A stretch of 64,000 bases of DNA from Platycnemis pennipes (GCA_933228895.1 OW121848.1:163572688-163636687); one strand, 5' to 3'; positions 10,301 to 24,204 are shown, counted from the stretch's first letter. The notes: generated by a model from the sequence alone, not told the origin. Made by a program: numbers and translations.

Positions 10301-13038
10301 GTAGATTAGAAATCAAATTTGGATTCATGAAATTTCTTAGTAAACGACTTAAAAAGGAACATCCTTTGAACTTCGTAGCGTGACACCAATTCAGAACCTA
10401 AAGTGGCTCACTACAAATTTATAGAGAAAATGTATAGGAAGCCAGGGAAGACTGATTGCGAAAGAAAGTGCCTGCGAGAAAGACTCACGACAGGTGGATG
10501 GAAGAAAGACTCTGTATGTGGATATGGGGAAATGAGAGATCTTTAAAAGAAAACCGACAGCAAATATTAAGCGAGAAAACCTTGTACAACGCCAAATTTC
10601 CAGTGATTATAATTACGACTGGATTTTACGGTGATTTGATCTGTAAGCTAAATGGTAACCTGAATTTTCCTTTCCATTCCTTCATCTCACACGGCTCACA
10701 CTCTAATCGTCACATCTCACACAATCAATAAACATCATTCTTTATTCTTTTGGTAAAATTAGTGAATCATATTAAATTAGTAACTATACATGAACCAATG
10801 TGTTCATTGTGAGCGTGTTGGACAACCATTTTAGTAAGTATCCATAGAGTAGGCACGTCGATGAAAAGGCGAACATTTGATACGAGAGAAACAACAACTT
10901 AGATTCTTGAGGACTATGACACCGAGTCCCACATAATTACTCGGGCTTAACACACTCACTTAGCCGTTTGCCCTTTGGGATGATCGAAATTGAAGGGTTT
11001 CGAAAATCATTTCGTTACTTTGGAGAATATTTGATGACGAGATACAAATTTCTCCAGCCACATAGTTCCCGCGGGGTGGATGATTACCCCTGCGAAGCAC
11101 CCTCGAGAGGGAACATGAGGAGCAGCCGAACTAATTACTCGCCCCCTGAGCATTTTTCCACCGCGACTGAGAGGCCCGCTCCTCCAAAACTATCTCGTTT
11201 CACTCCTTCGGCGAGGGGAGCCATCGACTTCAGGTCCATCGACCTCCTCTCCAAACATTTTACTCCACTCCAAAAAACTAATTTTCAATTCCTCCTCCTC
11301 CAAAAACCCTTTAAAATGAAGTCAGTAAGTTCCTCCGTCATTTTTTCCCTTTTTTTTATTTACATTCCACCACGATGTGAATTAGAATGAAGACAGATGA
11401 GAGGATTTATATTTTTTTTGCATACAGCGATGGGTAATTGCAGGCGATTCATATTCAAAGCATAGTGGCTCTTCTCTTAATAAAATTTCTCAATGAAGAG
11501 GTCGCCATCTTCTTCAATTCAACTCAAAGTTCGGTAATATATTTTGGCGCGTGAATTTCGAATTTTCCATTGAATTCCCGATTAAACTCGTAAACCTAAC
11601 AACATACTTGGCAGAGTAAGAAGAAACATTTTATTCTCGGTGAATACTTCCGAGTTATAAATTCAGTTCTCATATTTTTCCCCGTCTCATATTTGGAGTA
11701 CAAAAAGTGAGCAAAGAAGCAATCGAGAGTATTTTCCCTTCGTTTTTCCGCATTTACGGCATCCCTGCCTTAGATATGGATTGTACCAGCCACCAATTTC
11801 ATTCGAAATCGCATAAAATTGTGGGTATCTCAGGACACGTCTTCTAATAAGGTAATCAGACAGGGTAATTCTCAACAAGCACCGAGTACTAATTTGAACC
11901 AACTGCGATTTAATTCATTATTAGTTATGGTTTCTTTTCAACATTAAGTATTAGCTATGCCAGAATTATACGCCGTACTTTACGTTTTTCAGTGTGCGTT
12001 GGTCAAATACCATAACAGATACTATATCATCACTCAATTAAATCCCATTGAATACCGGGGACCACATTTCTCTAATCTAATTAACTATAGTATTTTTATT
12101 ATATTCGCCGACCGCAGTTAATCGCAGCAAAACCATTCCAACCCACACGGGCGCATTAAAATATCACAAACAAAATTAAGCTACAGACTTAAGCTTGCTT
12201 TATATTAGAGGTGACTCATAAGCTTACTATATATTGGAGTTTCATGATCACAGGATTTGATCTACAGTGCATAAATTCATGGAGGACGGGTTTTTTAGAG
12301 TATCAAACTATATTAATACGATAAAAATATAATAATGCCCTCTACTGAGCAACTGCTGTTGAAATACTAGGAAATATACAACTAGCTATAGAAGGAAAAG
12401 CATCGAAGTGACGGATTTCAGACCTTATAAACCATACAACCACGACGCTCACCCCAAGGCTATTTGGTTCTTGAGCTGTGCGTAGTATTCCATTGACTCA
12501 AAATAGAAACAACTGAAGACGCCTAATTATTTCTAGAGCAAATATTCAGCCAAACTACGACACATGAGCGTATCAATTTAAGCTTCACACCGCATGAAAA
12601 ATACGATAGTGCAATGTACTTTTACAATCCACATAAAATTGGAATTCGACGCGGCATATTGGGGGCTTACACATAACCATAGCCCGTGAAATCGGTAATA
12701 CTGCGTGCACAACTATTAAAACCGTCAGACAGGAGGATTTGCCATAACTTGACGAAGTATAATGTGATATGCATTCAACTGGGAAAGTGTCTATGAATGC
12801 ACTAAAGGCAATAAATATCTCTGTAGTCAAGGATACGAATTCAAGAGAGGAAAATATCTTTCAAATCATCTGACGCAATTTGAGAATGAAAGATACTGTC
12901 AAGAATTGCCCATATAAAAATTGAAAAACAGAGTTCTCCCATGATGGAGACTAATTCGAGGTAAAGGAAAAGTAAGGAAACAAGAAAACGGCTGGTGGTG
13001 TATTGAGATCATTAGCGTCGAACAGTGACAAAAGAATT
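7383..13038. other. Gene-free stretch with a CpG-rich patch near 7.87-7.96 kb
   Basis: No gene is recognised in 5.6 kb. The patch 7870-7960 is strongly CpG-rich (CGGACGCCGCCGCGCCGGCC) and could be a promoter or first exon of an unseen gene, but no splice-linked coding exon was found around it. The longest ORFs (8008-8556 minus, 9025-9513 minus, 10968-11390 plus) show no domain and no coding bias. Confidence 0.35.
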
Positions 13039-13049
13039 ATTCAAGGACT

Positions 13050-13320
13050 CTCACTCAGTGATTCAACCCGAAGGTTGGTTTTGATAGGTGAGAGGAGAGC
13101 TCACCCCGTACTAAGCCAATGGCGTGTGAAATTCACACATTCAGCGTAGGGGGGCCAGTTCCTTTCCCTGGGCCACCTGCGATTTCCTACGAAGTTCTGA
13201 CTCTCAGAAATCGAATCGATTTTAGATGGGAGGTGTCCGGAGAGGCTCTTGCCAGGGATTTAAACCCAGGACCCTCCGGTCAGTAGCTCAGTGCTCTACC
13301 CACTAGGCCACCACGACCCC
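13050..13320 (-). mobile_element. tRNA-derived SINE, copy 1
   Basis: Read on the minus strand, the head has a tRNA-like A box (TAGTGGGTAGAGCACTGAGC) and a B box (GGGTTTAAATCCC). It is followed by a body and a tail ending CAACCTTCGGGTTGAATCACT. The same head and tail occur at 51037-51265. It is flanked by an 11-bp duplication with one mismatch (ATTCAAGGACT at 13039-13049, ATTCAAAGACT at 13321-13331). The head still has pol III-type promoter boxes, so it is a retroposed SINE and not a functional tRNA gene. Confidence 0.85.
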
Positions 13321-13331
13321 ATTCAAAGACT

Positions 13332-14870
13332 ATGCAAACAAATTAGGAAGCAACGATTAAAATCCCAGCAGTGAAGAGGCAAGGACACGGAGAGGAGTTA
13401 GCTGTCCTTCATTTTTTTCATGCTTACATCAAGAAAGCAGTAAAAGAAGTGTATGAAGAGACTCATGGTTTGAGAATCGATGGATAAAATATCACGCAGT
13501 AGCGGATTTCCAATGACGAAGCTGTCACAGCAAAAGTAGAAAAGTTTTCTCAGCATTGCCTTTGCTATCAGGATTCTTGAGTACAGAAGAGGTCTGTGCG
13601 CGATGGCCAAACAGTCCGGTGGTCACTGGTTCGCTTCCCGGTCAAGAATAACCTTTTTTTCCTTCGTCTGTATTCAATAAATGCCGAGAAACACATGTGA
13701 CCTTGGTCTGTCTCGAAAAAAAGTGAAGTCACCCCTGACCAATCTTTAACGGGTCCATATATTCGATCTTTTCGTGCTACAACTCTCCAGAGCAACGACA
13801 CTGGATTGGCTGGACGAACGAACAAATGAAATCCGCTTTCTTTCTCTGCAGCTTGATGAAAACGTGGATGAAGTATTTCGAAGGCGAGGAAATGAAGAGT
13901 CGAAGTAAGTGTGCGAAGCAGGGAAGGGAAAGAGGAAGGAGGAGGAGGTGGGGGGGGGGTCCAGTTTCCGGAGGGGGGGGGAAGACGACGGAAAACGGTT
14001 TCCACGCTATAAATTCGACCTCTCATACGAATCGGCTCTCGGGGAAAAAAAACACCGGCCCCGAATTGGATCAGTGATGGATCGCTTATATTCCGCACCT
14101 AGTTATGTGCGTTTGGGGTTGTGTGATGGAGGAGGGGAGTCGGGAAAGGATTTGAGTGCGGGAATAAGGGATTCCAGGAGATTTGGGGGAGAGGGTGAAA
14201 AATAAGGGTGTCAGCGTTCGATGGCGAGGGCACGGCACGCCAGGGTTTCCACTCTCGGGACGGGGGAAAGAGTCGAAATCGTCTGAGGCGTCCTTCAATA
14301 TTATCCTGCCACGCCTCAAACCCTTCCATCTATTTCCAGATTGACAGGGAAAGTAGGGAGAGTGAGAGAGCGAAAACAAATCGAAAGGTCGAGTTTCAAC
14401 GGCCTTTCCTCCTCGAGTATTCTCTATCATTCTACTTTCTTTCGCCACGGAAAAAATCACACCCTCTGCTCTATATCGAAGACGACAGACTCGCTATTCC
14501 TTGACTAATGCCTCACCTTTTAGTCCATTTTCACACTCACCAAGAAATTTCCTTTGGCTCTACGGGCGACTTGAAAAAAAATGGGATACACGTGACGTAA
14601 GGAAAACTCCCGACGCTTCCTCAAAACATTGTACAGGTTCTTTTTCCCTCCACGAGAACATCGACCTTGTCGTGGTGCATGACCCGAGAAAGGCTTGGCA
14701 GCGGAGCGATGAATACTTCAAGTGGTTGGGTCGGCCGATGAGTATGCGATGTCCAATCATCGATAAGGAGGCTGAAAAATAACGAATGAACCGCGACGGA
14801 CATTCCCGAAATAAAAGTAATATGATGCCACAATAAAGACACTTGTTTTATGTTTAGTCACTAAGCAAAC
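13332..14870. other. Gene-free stretch, G-rich in the middle
   Basis: The segment 13920-13990 contains runs of eight or more G and reads as low-complexity protein in any frame. Overlapping ORFs on both strands between 13568 and 14842 look like by-products of GC-rich DNA; none has a recognisable domain. Confidence 0.35.
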
Positions 14871-14874
14871 GGGA

Positions 14875-15150
14875 TACATCTACATCATCTACATCTACAT
14901 AATACCCTGCAAGCCACCATAAAGGTGTGTGGCAGGGGGGAAATTCTCACCAAAAATGCACTACATATCATGCATAAAAAATTATTAGTGTTTATATACT
15001 GTTCTAAACTTCAGTATTTAAAAAAAGATAAAAATAGCAAAGCAAACATGCAAAAACATGCTGTTAGTTGGGTTAGCTTCAAGTCCTTATACCAACATGC
15101 AGCTACTAATGTTATCCATTGCTACACTTGTATTGGATATATTTACCGTT
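14875..15150 (-). mobile_element. LINE 3' UTR (CCCCCTGCCACACACC family), minus
   Basis: This is the complement of the family tail seen at 4975-5245: GTAGATG repeats, ATACCCTGCAAGCC, then GGTGTGTGGCAGGGGGG, followed by the conserved AT-rich UTR and the block TCCTTATACCAACATGCA. It is 5'-truncated, with no coding part. Confidence 0.65.
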
Positions 15151-15164
15151 ATTCGTACCCCTAA

Positions 15165-16720
15165 TTGCACAAGGAATGTGAAAGTGTAGTCCTTTTTGTG
15201 GGACGGAGGAATGTGGAACTGTAGTACGAGGAATTGTAGTCCTTTCAACTTATAGTTTCCAAGTCATGAGTGACCATTTGGGGTCCGAATGAATCGTGTA
15301 TATTCAAGGATAGCCGCTTCTGGTTAAGGTGGATTTTATCTCTGTGGAAATTGCCCCATTGGTCAGTTCAGTGGGGGACACCATTAAGGTATTCGTGGCT
15401 AGTTTGTGATCCTCGAATCAGTTCAAGCAAGCACCTTAGCGTTTGAAATCGGCCTTAACCTCGCGAACGGTGGCGCTGTGCGAACAACCTCGGCTTTCCT
15501 ATGACATTGTATGCATGGCAGGCCGGTAACATCTTTAAGACCTCTAGAAATCCACAGGGGATAAGGAAGCCTTGACAGCTCAATTGCCATAGTGCCTACC
15601 TGGCCGGAAAGCGGTGGTTTGTGTTCCGGTGATGATGACTTTTTTATCTGTGGAAATTATGCTACTGGGTGTCTAGAGTACATTTTACTATAATAATATT
15701 CTACAATTAATTTAACATATGAAAAATTCACACCATATATATGCGGAGGGATTTTCTAAATGGAAGCGTTACAAACATAATTTGAACTTGAGAGTGTCTC
15801 ATTGACCATGATCAACTCCAGCATTCCGCTAACAATTGACAACCCGCCCACAATCGTCCTAACCCGTCCCCTATTCAATGAAATATTATTTCGTTGAACA
15901 AAAGCGAGATGGAAGCCATAAGCTACGTGACGCAGCCGAAGCTAACTGGGAAGTATCCGTCAATCGAAATCCTCCCACAGCTCGAGCGACAAGGAGAAAA
16001 GAAGGACAAGAGAACGGAGCCAGCCAAACACTTTTCATCCCTGGACACACAATGGGCGTTCCTAAAACTGTCATATTCTGTAAACGTCACGAGACGAGAT
16101 GAAACCGAAGTTCAGGAGACGAGACTCGGTCTCGTTTCGGGAGGGATCACCCGAAACACAAATCGGCGTCGAAACAACAAACGGAATGCATTAAACTCAC
16201 TCACCCTCTAAATTTCAGAGCTTCTCATTCATTATTACGGGAGGGATATACAGCCTGAAAATTCGGCGCGGAGCCGTAACTACGCCCACTCCGCGAAACG
16301 TATTTCTATTGGCTGGCTCCATAGTGACGTCGAAAATGCATGACGATTACAATAGGAGGCAGAACGAAGTGTTTTGAAGAAGGCTGCTCAACCAAGGCCG
16401 TCTCGATATACAGGCCTGCAACACGGGACAAAAAATCTTATGTGACGTCAGGAAAGAAATATGAACGAAAGGTGTTGCTCAATTGTTTCCCGGCTTGCTT
16501 GAAGGACTTGTATTGTTGATGTTTGTATTCTCATGGTTGTGAGCGTGAAACGTACCGTTTTAATCGTACGTAGTAGCGTTCATTTGCATTTCATGTGCAA
16601 AATTAATATTTTATATGTTTCTTTGTGGTTTTGGAAACCTAAGAACGTGAAGTGCACGGCGGTAAAACAAAATTAGACAGTAAAAAGAAGAATAAAGTCA
16701 ACTGTACTGTTCAAAGTTTT
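15165..16720. other. Gene-free stretch
   Basis: No recognised gene or repeat. Overlapping 60-100 codon ORFs at 15878-16211 on both strands have no domain or splice context and are not called. Confidence 0.35.
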
Positions 16721-16724
16721 GATT

Positions 16725-17140
16725 TTATTTTCGACGCGTTTCAACTCTTCGGCGTCATCTCATGATGCCGGCGTCATCCAACGAAAGAAGAAGAAGACCG
16801 AATTATTGAATTATATTGATTTCGAATGTCCTTCACCCATCCTTAGTTATTTAACAACTGACTGATCGCATTTCACCCTCCCCCCATTTTCTCACGCCTC
16901 CCTCATCCGACGATGGCCTCACTCTATAATTCTTGTCTTCAACTAACCCCCAAACCCTCCCCCCACACCCTTCACTCAACAACATACCTCCTCTTTGAAA
17001 CCCCTCCCATTCCTCCCCATCCTTGAGTAGGTATATATATAAAGGCCTGTTGGGGTAACTTGGGCAGTTTATCCTGAGGATGACGCCGAGGCGTTGAAAC
17101 GCGTCGGAAATAAATTCGAATCTTTGGGGCAATACAACGT
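16725..17140. mobile_element. Inverted terminal-repeat pair, Penelope-like, with hammerhead-like motif
   Basis: The left segment (about 16725-16790, read on the minus strand) and the right segment (about 17065-17140) share the series GATGACGCCG, GTTGAAACGCGTCG and AAATAAA. The right copy has CTGAGGA (17074-17080), a hairpin GACGCC/GGCGTT, GAAA (17096-17099) and the triplet GTC (17103-17105). Stem I is weak and stem III has only a two-base loop, so self-cleavage is doubtful. The arrangement parallels 2122-2346 and 49960-52650. Confidence 0.45.
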
Positions 17141-17144
17141 TGAC

Positions 17145-20100
17145 TTTTTTCTTCTTTTTTCAAAGATGCTGTACTGCATCTCTACTGATACTATTGAATT
17201 TAAAATTAGACACGTAAGAAACATGCCTATTTAATTATTTACTTTGGCGTACTAGGTTGCAAGTTAAATTCCTTTCATTTTCCTCAAAGTTGTTGAGATT
17301 TAGCATGCCTTTATTTATTTTCTTAATGATCGCATTAGTGTTTTCCCAGTATTCTTCACCTTAAGATAAGCTTGACAACAAAATTTTTTTTAACCAATGG
17401 TATCCACTTTATTTCGTGATTTAATGGCTGCCCAGAACATTTTTAACGAAAAAAACCTTATTGATGTTATTATCATGCAGTGCTACACGCTTAGAACTAA
17501 ATGAAATTTCCTTACAACATATGACTTTTAGTCACGACAATTTTCGTGTTTCACGCTTATTCTGCTTTTCGGTGACACTGATAAAAATTTTATCATAATA
17601 TTGTGTAACATTTTTAGCAGAACAATCTTGAAATGGAAAAATACACTGCAAAACTTAGGTAAAACTAAAACAATTTCTATGGTCTTCCAAAGAAAATTTT
17701 CCTTTCGCTTGTCAAAAAACTAAAAATATTTAGTCTATTGCGTACTTTTAAAATAATAAAAGGTGAGTAAAAAGTAATTCTTACGTATTTCAGGTGGGGA
17801 GGATAAATTGTGTGCCGCTTGCTTATGTGTCGGAGCGGTTTGTATGTAAGTGTCCCTAACGATTCTGATAAAAAAATATTGCAACCATAGTCAACAATCT
17901 TTTGAATAGTAACTATTGAGAAAATAAAGGTGATGCAATAAAACGGCAAAAGGTTACAAAACGTAGCAAAACTTGTGTTCCTTAAATGCCTAAATTATAA
18001 TCATATTTAGTGTGTTTTATTCTAATTTGGATGAAGGTGGTAGGTGTCTAACAGGTAAACGATGAAATACTATATATCAGTGGAATTAAAATCAGGTCGA
18101 CTAACCACGTTAAATGAGTCAATATATTTAAAACATTTCCTATTTCTCCGCGCTACGAGTTCTCATCGGTTCCGGCCTTGCCTCAACGCGAGTGAACAAA
18201 TTTTGGCTTAGGAACAGGTTTTGAATTTAGTGTTTCACGATTACTTTTGGGCCGATTCAACGTTTTTCTTGGAATCATTTTAACAAACTTAGACACACTT
18301 TAATCACTTCCACATCTTACAACCAACACACAAAATGCATTCCCTAGGCAAGCAACAGCAATATCGTATACTTTCCCCGTCATCAGCAATTGCGTCCTCG
18401 GAGTCCACTCAAAATTAAAAGTGGATTTTTCGAAGAGAAGTTCTTTGAAATCTCATCGAAAGTCATCACTGCACTGAGGAAGACACAAAGACACTAAACA
18501 TTTCCACATTAATCGCAAAGTTGAATGGTGAACGAATCTTCATTAGCTCATTCTTAATGTCCCAATTCGTTAATGATATAATGTGCCTGTAAAAATAAGT
18601 AAATACTGTCACTTCTTATGTTAAGAATTCAATCAAGACCATGTTGAAGGCATACCAAAACAGAAACAATGACAAATTCGCAAATTTTCTTCAGCAGTCT
18701 CGCTTTGTAAAGACAAAACTTTACTCACCGTACCTTAATCTTCAATTACAATTTTAAAGTAAGCTTCTATGGTGACGAGCTTCATAAAAACTCTATGCTT
18801 CGAGATCAATTTCATTCCAGTAGCTTGTCTCCGAGCTGACTTTACATGATCATATCATTCACAACCATGAACATACAAACAACACAAATCACAACTGCCA
18901 TTTTGAATGTAGAAATCGATTAGCACTGCCATGATATCGATAATGTCGATACCACGATACCTTCCAAAGCCGCGAACTATTAAATGAAATTCGGGTTAAA
19001 GTTGTTCGTGTACACCAAGGTTGTGCTTTACTGCTGATGATAGGTAGTGCTCTAATTTTAAAAAATAAGTTCTCTAAACTTCAGTATGCTTGAAATTACG
19101 TACTTTGAATTACATCATCGAAAATTAAAATGCAATTGTTTAAGGACATGAACTTTTTGATCCTAGAATTTTATGTTATATTAAAATAGTGGAAATCAGT
19201 TTCAATGCTTAATCAAATAACGTTTACTGATTAGCATTAAAAAATTGGATATCAGCTTGTCTTTCCTGAGTTCCTATACGTACACTCAAGGGAATTAAAT
19301 ATACCTTTTCCTGCCATGAATAGAATTTCACTGCAAGGAATTTCGTTTCCCTACAGGGAATTGCATTCCCTGTACATCCCCGCAGGGAATTCAACGGGGA
19401 ACTGCACGGATCAACATGGCATTTTCAACAGGGAGAGAGTAAAATATTAATATTTTACTCCAATTGGAGTCATATGGCATGAAGTGCTAAAGGAGGTAAA
19501 TCAATGTTAAATGTTAGATAATGCCGTACATTGTCGTGCATAAAGGGTGACATTCAGGCAGAACCTGTCCACCTAGATGTATATGTTGACCTAATTTTTA
19601 CCGTAAAATATAAATATACCTATTGATTAACTTAAATAATTATTAATAATCAGTGTCGTAGATACTGGATTGATTCTACAGTGATAACGTACGTAAAGCA
19701 CGTTGATTTTCCTGTATACAGTATGCACTTGTATACTAAAGCCTTATGTATACCTTTTGGATACTGTTTACTCATACGCTTCTGTATATTTTTTATGTAT
19801 ACTTAGCATCTAAAACATGTATACAGATTCTCAAGGAAACTATATACACTTGGTATACATACAGCAGATGTATACAGTCACCAATGTGCTGTCTGGGATA
19901 TTAGTGCTTGATAATTGCCTCTTATTGCCTCTGCTGGATTACAATTCAATATGACAGTAAAAACTAGAATTAAAAATGGCAATAGCTGAACTCGAATGCG
20001 AACAAGGTTCCGCTCCTATGAACACCGCAGCATTGCATCCATCACGAACGTTATCGCCTCCGTTTTCAATCACAACAGATTCCCACCAGAAGAAAAACTT

Positions 20101-21260
20101 TAGACTCAAAAACATCTGATAGCCAGTTTCACAACATGCCATAAAAAGCAATGGCGTGCGACGAACGAGCTCAATAGATACGAGTATTGGCGATCGCATT
20201 CATTTGAGTCGGTGGAATCCGTGGAAGGGCACCCGTCTCTCAGTCGATGCTGCGGCCCGAACGCCTTCTTTTTGATACCGCGACGATGCGCTCCACATGC
20301 GCTCACTCCAAATTCACTCAACTGATCGAGGTCAAATAAAATAGTGCAGTAGGAGCATTTCGGACGAAGTAGAGCGGATATCAGTCAGGGCGTAGCTATT
20401 CGAAAATGCTTCAGGCCGGGCGGTTCATTTGCCAAAAGAAATCAATGAGATAAATTTAGTTTCTTTCTTTCATCTCAACCTCCCAAAACAGGGAAATTTT
20501 CTGGAGCAAGAGGGCATCGCCTCTAAGACTTTCCTCGACACATTTATCGGCCGCTGACCAACGGTTCGAGGTAATTCCACTTTGTCAAGTCATCAACTAC
20601 TCCATCCAAACTACAATATACTACACACACACGCAAGTACAACTTGTTCAAATCCCACACAAGTCATACAATTTAAATTTGACTTGATCATTTTATATTT
20701 AAAAAATTATTTAGAACGGAAGTTTTGGGTGAAAATAGTTCTCAGTCAGGCGTTAGGATATTCACCACCCTGCATCTAATTCTATCGTTTTTTTTGCAGC
20801 CAAATAAACCGGAGTCACAATACTACATGGGACATTTTATGAGGGGGAGCGACTTCTTGGAGCTCTCTTTCTTATCTTCGTACGTTGCCGGCTTTCCACA
20901 TCATTTTCATGGTGATTTTCCACCATACTCATTTCTCTGTCCATACTAACATCTCCAAACTTCTTCCCTGCAGTAAAGAGTCTGGCAAAAACATTAACAT
21001 TACGTCCTAAACATCTTTTATGGATGATAAGTATCTCGTGATTACCTCTCCCACCTTTAGTAATTCCAAATACGTATCCTCTGAAAAGAAAGCGTTTACC
21101 CAGATGGCTATCTTGCTATTCGATACTCAGTTACTATTTTGCGCTACGAGACTTATCTGATCGGATCTCAATACCAGTGCGCTGTCGCATTTCACCTAAT
21201 TGGGGATGGAAAATAATATCCATCATGCAAAATCTTTACTCCGGTCCCCATACATCATTA
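17145..21260. other. Gene-free AT-rich stretch with short palindromes
   Basis: No gene is seen. A perfect hairpin TACAGGGAAT-TGC-ATTCCCTGTA lies near 19353-19376 within a cluster of AGGGAATT repeats. A cluster of GTATAC sites (about 19720-19880) resembles the satellite-like region at 56630-56960. Confidence 0.4.
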
Positions 21261-21261
21261 A

Positions 21262-22545
21262 TGCCCAGATATGGCGCGAGAAAAGAAAAGGGTTCATAAG
21301 TTATTTAAGATCTATAATAAATAAGAAGATTATATAGAGTTGAAGAAACTTAGATCTCTTTGTAAAGTAAAGACACAAATATTCTATGCAAACTACATAG
21401 ATAGAGTTCAAAGTTCAATTCCTTACAATCTGAAGTATTTCTGGAATTTTACTAATTTACATAGAGGAAAACATTCGCTTCCAAATACCATGACTTTAGG
21501 AAGCACTTCAGGAGATAATTATCCTCGTATTGCTAATTTATTTGCAGAATTTTTCAGAAATATATGTAATGATGATTCACCTCTAACAATACCCCAAAAC
21601 CTGAATTTCAATAGTGACATATGTATGCCATTGCCTCAAGTTACAGCAAGTCATATTTATAATAAATTAAAAGCACTTGATGAAATCAAATCTGTTGGTC
21701 CAGATGGCATACCATCTATACTATTAAAAAAGTGTGCTCGTACGTTTGTAGAACCATTAATGATCCTATATAATCGGCCACTATCAACTGTGTCTTTTCC
21801 GGAAAAGTGGAAACTCAGCTATGTTACACCTATTCACAAGTCTGGTGGAAAGTCCATTATTAGTAATTACAGAGGAATAACAATCCAGTCACACATACCA
21901 AATATTTTTTAAAGCATTATATTTGGTTTGATAAACCCTTATTTGAAAAACATCATTTCACCAAACCAAAATGGCTTTGTTAAAGCAGGTCTACCCCAAG
22001 GTGAGTATAATAGGGTCTACCCAGACTAATTTAATGATATTTCAAAACTATATATGCAATGCTCTTGAAGGAAAATACAAGGTGATGCTATTTACGTAGA
22101 TTTTAGGAAAGCGTTTGATTCTGTGGATATTAATTTATTAATAGCCAAATTAAAGGCGTATGGCATTGGAAATACAGTTTTGGACTGGGTATCAAGTTAC
22201 CTTAAATATAGGAAATTAATTGTCCAGATAAAAAATGTGTTCTCAGATGAGTAGTTGTCATTATCTGGAGTCCCACAAGGGTCGCATTTAGGGCCTCTAT
22301 TTTTTATATTATTTATATAATACATAACTAATATTTTTAATGATGTGCAATATTTATTATTTGTGGATCATGTAAGGATATACAAAACTATTTTTAATAC
22401 GAATGATGTACGCTGTATCCAAGATAATATACAAAGGCTAAATATTTGGTGTAATAATAATGGTTTGCCATTAAATGTAGAGAAAACTAATAGTATTACC
22501 TTTACAAGACTTTGTAAACCGAAGAATAGGTAAATTTATGTCCAT
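21262..22545 (+). pseudogene. LINE reverse transcriptase relic (jockey/CR1-like)
   Basis: The reverse-transcriptase core of a non-LTR retrotransposon, broken by several stops and frameshifts. In order: SVGPDGIPSILLKK (RT start), FPEKWKLSYVTPIHKSG, SNYRGITI, then IYVDFRKAFDSVD (the first catalytic Asp region), LSGVPQGSHLGPLFF, then LFVDHVRIYK where an active enzyme has FADD, and a C-terminal NIWCNNNGLPLNVEKT block. The catalytic aspartate pair is altered (VDH) and the stop after IQSHIPNIF is followed by a shifted continuation, so it is inactive. No 3' UTR of the CCCCCTGCC family follows directly. Which LINE clade it belongs to needs a tree. Confidence 0.85.
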
Positions 22546-22549
22546 GTCA

Positions 22550-23200
22550 CTTTGGAGTTCTATGACAAGTGGACGATTTTCCGAGGATAATGATTAACGT
22601 GATGAATTGTAGCGTTTCCACAGATATTTTAAGGCCTTAAAATGGTTCAATGTCCCGGTTGGTATTTTATATCCTGTAACTTTTTACTTCAAAAGGCCTA
22701 CATTTATTGATCACTAAGTCACCATTTCTCTCAGATTTGTCCGAATTTCACCTCACCAAGTGAGGAAGGTGTAAACACGAAGTTATAGGAATAATATTCC
22801 GTTGTTTTTGTTGTATTGCGTCTAAATGAAATTAGATCAGCTGCTAATATGATCTTCTGTGTTTTTGTAACGCTTGTGTAAGAACTTCTGAAACTTTATT
22901 CAAAAGCCATTTATTTCTGATAATCAACTGTTGTGGCCTACGTAGGCCCAGCTTCTTGCAAAGGAGAAGTCTCTAGGATTTCCCAGCCTCCTTAAATTCC
23001 TCTCTCCAAAAGAGAGTTGCATAATCAGAGAAGGGAGAATAGTGGCTGTTGAGCACTTTGCCGATACCCTACTCTCGGAAATAATTCCGAGACGTTCGGA
23101 AGTCGGTCGGCATATTTTTTCACCCACAGAAACATTCCCGACACGTTTTGTGACACCTACAACCCCGAACAGTAAGCAGGTGGTGAAAATAGAAGCAAGC
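22550..23200. other. Gene-free stretch
   Basis: No gene, domain or repeat was recognised. Confidence 0.35.
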
Positions 23201-23204
23201 TTGT

Positions 23205-23290
23205 TCACAACAGAAAAAAACTTGACCTATGCGGGACTTGAACCACGGACCTCCAAATTTGCTGTTCTGCGTGCTATTTGAAGCAAGGTT
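23205..23290 (-). repeat. tRNA-related SINE head (relic)
   Basis: On the minus strand, TAGCACGCAGAACAGC resembles an A box, and GTGGTTCAAGTCCCGC, about 30 bases later, is a good pol III B box. No full cloverleaf closes around it, so it is most likely a SINE fragment. Confidence 0.4.
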
Positions 23291-23347
23291 TGACTTGAAG
23301 CAGGCTCTCCATTTCTTCACATTTCTACCCTCCGCTATCTAATAGTG

Positions 23348-23880
23348 AATGGGGTCGTTTACCATATTTTTTTTATTGCCGAATCTGATAGAGTTTGTAA
23401 AATAAAAGGACCCGTATTTTTCCGTTTTCTGATCCGACAATTATTTCCCGAGTTATAAGCGGCGAAAAACTATGTTTTTAACCCTTTCGGAAAAGTGGGT
23501 GTGGTGCAACCACTGACGTATATCGACTTCGTCCAATCACAACTGAGCCCGTGAAGCTACTTCGCCTTATCGCAAAGGTGGGGACACAGCTTACTCGGCC
23601 AATGGGAGCGATTTCGACAGCATCTGTGCGAGCAGACCTTCCGAGAACCCCCCTCCACTCCCTTCCCCTTCCCCCGAAAGCAGTCAAGGACGGGAGGAAA
23701 ATGGCATCAATGTTATCACAGCGGCATTTTCGGTGGGCGTCACCTTTTGCTTATTTTAATTTTTGATTTATGAGTGAATGGTTGTAGTTAAAAGATTAAT
23801 TTTTTCACTAAAGTTCGTTTTTCGTTTCCATCTAACGATTTCGTGTACAAAATTGCGATTTCGGTTCCGAGTAAACGCCC
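23348..23880. repeat. Interspersed 0.53-kb repeat, copy 2 (inverted relative to copy 1)
   Basis: Inverted counterpart of 965-1496, collinear over its whole length. It begins GGGGTCGTTTACC and ends GAGTAAACGCCC. The two copies differ by scattered substitutions, so they are separate old insertions of one family. Confidence 0.7.
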
Positions 23881-23881
23881 A

Positions 23882-24175
23882 CATTGGAGAAAAAGGTGTA
23901 TAGCAGCATTTATGCCAGAAGGAACAACGCATTGGCAAGAAAAGGTCTTACTCGTTGACGTGAACTATTTACAGGGGCGTTAAGTACGGAAGTAAAGAAA
24001 ATACTAGTGAAAAGTTTGATATGGAGCGTGGCACTATATGGCGATTTAAAATAGGCTTTATGGAAAGAAGATGAAAATATACTCAAGGCTTTTGAGATGT
24101 GGGTGTGGAGAAGGATGGAGAAATTCAAGTGGGTCGAAAGGAGGACGAACGATGAAGTACTAGAACACTTTGAGT
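23882..24175 (+). pseudogene. LINE pol C-terminal fragment
   Basis: In translation it matches the C-terminal block of endonuclease-RT LINEs: a VALYG motif, KEDENILKAFEMWVWRRMEK, then FKWVERRTNDEVLE. It corresponds to the C-terminal block of the better preserved copy at 43602-44165. Short and frameshifted. Confidence 0.7.
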
Positions 24176-24204
24176 ACAGGATGATTATTTTTCCCTGCGC
24201 TTTG

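Noticed and set aside
10968..11390. 140-codon plus-strand ORF
   Set aside because: No recognisable domain, no splice sites linking it to other exons, and a composition like the surrounding DNA.
13568..14098. 176-codon minus-strand ORF with a poly-Pro run
   Set aside because: It is generated by a G-rich run on the plus strand; overlapping frames on both strands are equally open.
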